Positions 34,518-38,039 of a DNA stretch of 38,039 nt are shown piece after piece (position 1 is the stretch's first letter; each line of letters starts with the position of its first letter). The DNA is taken from NCBI GenBank assembly GCA_021324165.1, contig JAJPJR010000066.1:1-38039 (forward strand), given 5' to 3'. The notes beneath the pieces were generated by a model. The model saw only the letters and a list, made by a program, of their open reading frames with translations. It was not told the DNA's origin and made no database searches. This DNA comes from Armatimonadota bacterium (GTDB taxonomy: Bacteria; Armatimonadota; Fimbriimonadia; Fimbriimonadales; ATM1). The position numbers and the translations under genes were made by a program.

Positions 34518-37500
34518 AAATTACCTCCGGGACCTCCAAATCTGTCCATAAGCTTTTGCTCTAATACGCGTGCGGTGAACCTCGTGCTTGAGTGGGCGTA
34601 AGCCTCGATCGTCAGCTTTTGCCCTGCGATTCGAGTTACGTTGCGAGCAAGATGTTCAGCGAATCTTGCGGCCAGCCGCCGGCCCGTATGGCCGACGTAG
34701 ACCACATCTCCATCTAGTTTCAAAACGTACGTGATGTATTTCCAAGCGGAATGGGTGCGTTCCGAGCAGGAAACAAATTTGATTGTCTTTGTCGCGGAGG
34801 CTGCACCGTCGAGCATTTTGACGCCCGCCGCAGCCGCACGAATCTTCCCAGCAGGAATTGGAAGAACAGCGAAGCCAAAATCAGCTATTGCAACGGCTTC
34901 GCGAAAACCTGGACGATCCCGATATGAACCGCCATCCCATATGCCGAAACTTAGCGAACTTCCCACAGCAGCAAGCCCAGTTTGCAGTCCGGCCCACCAA
35001 TCGCTGTCGAGGTCCGTCAATGGCGTTCGCGGCGACGGTCCGTCGGGGAGAAACGCAGCGGTCTCTCCATCACATGCTGCGATCATCGGTCGCAACCGGT
35101 GCGCAGGAGGACCTACTGGATTGACCGCAGATGTTCCGCCGTCGAACCCACCGCCGAACAATGCGCCCGTGCCAGGATCGTAAAACTGAGAACTAAGACT
35201 CACAAAAGGCAAGTCGGACTCGCTTTCTAGCCCAAACCCACCGCCAAAAAGAAAGCGCGTCGGCGAAGAGCCCGAAGATGTCAAAGGATTTCCAAACGCA
35301 TCGAACGTGTGCGAATCGGTAACCGCACCGGACGCATCCGTCATCAGTACGTTCGAACCGGATACCCCTTGGTGCATCCATTTCGACGCGCCGTTTCTCC
35401 GTTCGGAGAGAGCGCCGGTGTAAGTGGCGAACCCATCCGAAATCACTCCCGAACCCGGCACGCTTCCGTTTCTAAAAAACGTGTACGATCCAGTTGAATC
35501 TGATTTTCCTACCCGTGAACCTAATCCGTTATAGGTGAACGTGTTGCAGGAAAGGTTTGGATATGTGATCTTTGTGATTCGATCTTCATAGTCATGATCG
35601 AACAGCGTGTCACCGCTTGAATCTGTTCGCTTATAGCACCTGCCTGCCAAGTCATAATGGAACGTTGTAGCGCCGACAGTTTGCAGCTTATCAGCATTGT
35701 CATAGCTGTAATGGGCAGCGATTCCATTGATCAAGGTGTCTTGACGATTACCGTTATCGTCGTACCAATAGAGGGCGTCGAACCCAGGACGTGTTTCCGA
35801 ATGCAGCTGGTTCAGATCGGTGTATCCATAAGCAATGTCAACACCGTTCATATTCACGCCCGTTATGTTGGAGACATCATCATAGGAATAGATTTCCGAC
35901 CACAACGTTTGATCTTGTGGATTTTTGTGAATAAGCGAATGAAGCCGTTCGATCCCGTCATAATCATAGAGGGAGTAGGTACCGTTCGCATTGTTCACTC
36001 GGCGCAGCGCACCACCGTCATCATATTCGAAGCCGGTTGTCTCGTTCAAATAGTTTCGAATCCAATCCAATCGGCCGTAACTGTCGTAGTGATACGTAGT
36101 GCTGCCCATACCGGCCGCTGTCTGCGTGATTAACCGACCTGCCACGTCGTATTCGAAGTGCAGACTTCCTTGGGGCTGAACCAGATCGGTGAGTTGCGAC
36201 AGGGTGTTGTACGTCCAGGTGGTGATGCCCGTGCCGTCAGTCATCTGAGTCAGCCGCGAGGCATCATCATAAGTGAACCCAACGTCAGTGCCAGTCGGAT
36301 AATCGACCAGTGTCAATTGCGAATTGTCGTCGTATGAATATGTCGTAATGTCGCCATTGCCGTTTTGGTATTGGTGAACGTTTCCTGCAGGATCATACGA
36401 CCAACATTCTAAGTACATGCCTGCGACTGAAACTGTCCACGGTTCGCCCCTGTCCGTATACGCAAAATCAACCCAGTTTCCGATAGGCTTGGTGATTCGA
36501 GTTATGAGGGAACGTCCGTCGTAAGTGATTTGCGTGTGATGCTGGAGTGCGTCGTAAACGTCGGTTATTCGACCAGCGTCGTCATAAACGCCATGGAATG
36601 CGTGACGCAACAACTCATCGTACACGTCGGTTATGTTCCCAGTGGGGTCGTAGACTACGTAGGCATACTTCGAATCGGGGCGGGTAACTTTCCAGGGCCG
36701 AAGCCACTCGTCGTATTCCAGGCTATAAGTGTGGTGAAGCGGGTTCGTGACGGAAGTGAGGTTGCCAAGGAGGTCGTGCGTTTCCTCAGTAATGTGGTTT
36801 GCCGGATCGTGAATCTTCCATACATTTCCCCAGCCGTCCCGCTCAATCGAGACTTTTTCGTTGTAGTAGTTCGTCAACGAAGATATGTCTCCATAATCGT
36901 CGCATTCGATTGATAAAACCGTGCGGTTAAGCGGGTCTTCAATGAACTCTAAATTTCCCTTTGCATCATAGTGGTATTCCCACGGCTCAGTCATCGTTGG
37001 ATCTTTCTCGCTCGTTAAATTGTTCGTCGTGTCGTACGTGAACCGCCAAGTGTGATAATAGGGATCTTGGGCTGTCAGCATGTTGCCGCGAGAATCGTAT
37101 GTGAAATGGAAGCACTTGTTGTTTCGATCCCAATATCGGTCTAACGTCTTGTCGGGGAACCACTGATACGCTTCGGAGTAACCCAGTTCAACAACTGAAG
37201 CGATCATCCCGGCAGAATAGTTGTGGGTAACATGTTTTCCGATCGGATCAGTGATGACGGTATTCGTTTGGTTATAGGCAAACGTCGTTGTATTTTGCAG
37301 TGGATCTTTCCACCACATCAGGCGGAACATGCCGTCATGCAACATTTGCCAAACTTTCCCGTTAGCATCGGTTTGGCTCGTCATGCAGTGATTCGGATCG
37401 TACGTAAATGATTCCGAATACTGTTGACCGCTAAGCGTAGGGTAATCAACCCTAACCAGATTTCCGAAAATGTTATATGCAAACGACCACGACCTACCCA

Positions 37501-38039
37501 TCGGATCGGTAATCGAACTTATATGTGTTCCGTCGGAATACGTAATATGGAGCGTTCGTCCGGTGTCGTCTGCTACGTCAGTCACGTGGTTGTAACCGTT
37601 CAGCGTCAGATTGATATGGTTCCCATTGCTGTCCGTAACCCGGCTAAGCGCCCCTGAGGAATTGAAATCAAACTTTGTCTGATTCTTCGAAGTGACCGTC
37701 CACGTTCCATCGGCGTTGTGGTCGAGGGTGTCGTACACTCCCACAGGTGCAACAAACGCACCGTTGTCTTCTTCAAAAGGAACGGTGGTTCCATCTCCCC
37801 ATCGGATGATCGCAGATGAACCTGGCGTGTAGCTCAGTCTGGCGCAATAGGTCCACGACCAATGCCATCCCAACTCATCATGAAAACTGGTTTGGCTGTT
37901 GTGAAAGATCGTGAAATCTACCGACATGCCGCCGCGAACGGGCCAAGCGACAAGGGTTTCGAAGTAACAACGATTTCCTGTGTTCGTATTCACCCAAGAG
38001 CCTTGCGACCCTCCGCCAGACGCGTAGCCGCCGCCGCCC
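34475..38039 (-). CDS. RHS/YD-repeat polymorphic toxin with GIY-YIG-like nuclease tip, N-terminus outside window
   Basis: About 1,187 residues are visible; the frame is open to the right edge (GGGYASGGGSQGSW before VNTNTGNRC), so the true start and export signal are missing. Dozens of YD repeats (YDxxGN...D, for example FTYDSRGNMLTAQD, VYDDAGRITDVYD) form the RHS shell that encloses the toxin. The core ends near SQFYDPGTGALFGG, a variant of the usual YYDPxTGRF. A hydrophobic pretoxin segment follows (LQTGLAAVGSSLSFGIWDGG), then a C-terminal domain of about 90 residues: YVLKLDGDVVYVGHTGRR, RLAARFAEHL, LEQKLMDRF and GGNLWN, matching GIY...YVG, Arg, Glu and Asn of GIY-YIG nucleases. The start of the immunity ORF overlaps its 3' end. 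The region is visibly more AT-rich than the core. Confidence 0.88.
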   Translation of the reverse strand, partial: GGGGYASGGGSQGSWVNTNTGNRCYFETLVAWPVRGGMSVDFTIFHNSQTSFHDELGWHWSWTYCARLSYTPGSSAIIRWGDGTTVPFEEDNGAFVAPVGVYDTLDHNADGTWTVTSKNQTKFDFNSSGALSRVTDSNGNHINLTLNGYNHVTDVADDTGRTLHITYSDGTHISSITDPMGRSWSFAYNIFGNLVRVDYPTLSGQQYSESFTYDPNHCMTSQTDANGKVWQMLHDGMFRLMWWKDPLQNTTTFAYNQTNTVITDPIGKHVTHNYSAGMIASVVELGYSEAYQWFPDKTLDRYWDRNNKCFHFTYDSRGNMLTAQDPYYHTWRFTYDTTNNLTSEKDPTMTEPWEYHYDAKGNLEFIEDPLNRTVLSIECDDYGDISSLTNYYNEKVSIERDGWGNVWKIHDPANHITEETHDLLGNLTSVTNPLHHTYSLEYDEWLRPWKVTRPDSKYAYVVYDPTGNITDVYDELLRHAFHGVYDDAGRITDVYDALQHHTQITYDGRSLITRITKPIGNWVDFAYTDRGEPWTVSVAGMYLECWSYDPAGNVHQYQNGNGDITTYSYDDNSQLTLVDYPTGTDVGFTYDDASRLTQMTDGTGITTWTYNTLSQLTDLVQPQGSLHFEYDVAGRLITQTAAGMGSTTYHYDSYGRLDWIRNYLNETTGFEYDDGGALRRVNNANGTYSLYDYDGIERLHSLIHKNPQDQTLWSEIYSYDDVSNITGVNMNGVDIAYGYTDLNQLHSETRPGFDALYWYDDNGNRQDTLINGIAAHYSYDNADKLQTVGATTFHYDLAGRCYKRTDSSGDTLFDHDYEDRITKITYPNLSCNTFTYNGLGSRVGKSDSTGSYTFFRNGSVPGSGVISDGFATYTGALSERRNGASKWMHQGVSGSNVLMTDASGAVTDSHTFDAFGNPLTSSGSSPTRFLFGGGFGLESESDLPFVSLSSQFYDPGTGALFGGGFDGGTSAVNPVGPPAHRLRPMIAACDGETAAFLPDGPSPRTPLTDLDSDWWAGLQTGLAAVGSSLSFGIWDGGSYRDRPGFREAVAIADFGFAVLPIPAGKIRAAAAGVKMLDGAASATKTIKFVSCSERTHSAWKYITYVLKLDGDVVYVGHTGRRLAARFAEHLARNVTRIAGQKLTIEAYAHSSTRFTARVLEQKLMDRFGGPGGNLWNVIRAIARGKME

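Overview
This 38 kb window is bacterial chromosome of moderately high GC content. Most of it is densely packed housekeeping genes on both strands, ending on the right in an accessory region. The content fits a free-living, prototrophic bacterium: leucine and tryptophan synthesis, MEP-pathway isoprenoid synthesis, undecaprenyl phosphate synthesis, ClpXP/FtsH proteolysis and an ECF sigma/anti-sigma pair. A tRNA-Sec gene shows that the lineage can decode UGA as selenocysteine. Many genes lack a Shine-Dalgarno and have a TANNNT box 6-14 nt before the start codon, as in lineages rich in leaderless mRNA. The DUF4446 protein and this gene style make me suspect Armatimonadota (Fimbriimonadia) or a related deep-branching terrabacterial group. 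That is an inference from style, not a marker-gene result.

Left part (1-9.6 kb). A minus-strand run, usp > uvrB > amidohydrolase > leuC, is joined by ATGA overlaps and runs off the left edge. Divergent from it are gpmA and tRNA-Sec, closed by a clear terminator that lies inside the 3' end of an opposing secreted SGNH/DNRLRE protein gene. Upstream of that gene on the same strand is pyrG.

Middle (9.6-24.2 kb). A 30-residue membrane microprotein gene with its own terminator precedes the uppS-dxr pair. These are followed by a Y-family polymerase with a perfect palindrome over its -10 box, an FAD reductase, an mgtE operon, a lone trpA, a secreted alpha/beta hydrolase, tRNA-His, tilS-ftsH (with a small upstream ORF ending on the ftsH start), a TPR protein and a hypothetical protein.

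Right-middle (24.2-32.4 kb). DUF4446 > ECF sigma > anti-sigma diverge from lepB-nudix-CLC. The conserved tig-clpP-clpX cluster is headed by tRNA-Gly with a near-consensus promoter.

Right end (32.4-38.0 kb). A roughly 570-bp array of palindromic intergenic repeats separates the core from a polymorphic toxin locus: a large RHS/YD-repeat protein (N-terminus outside the window) with a GIY-YIG-like C-terminal nuclease tip, an overlapping candidate immunity gene, and a second immunity-like gene. This locus is the most system-like part of the window.
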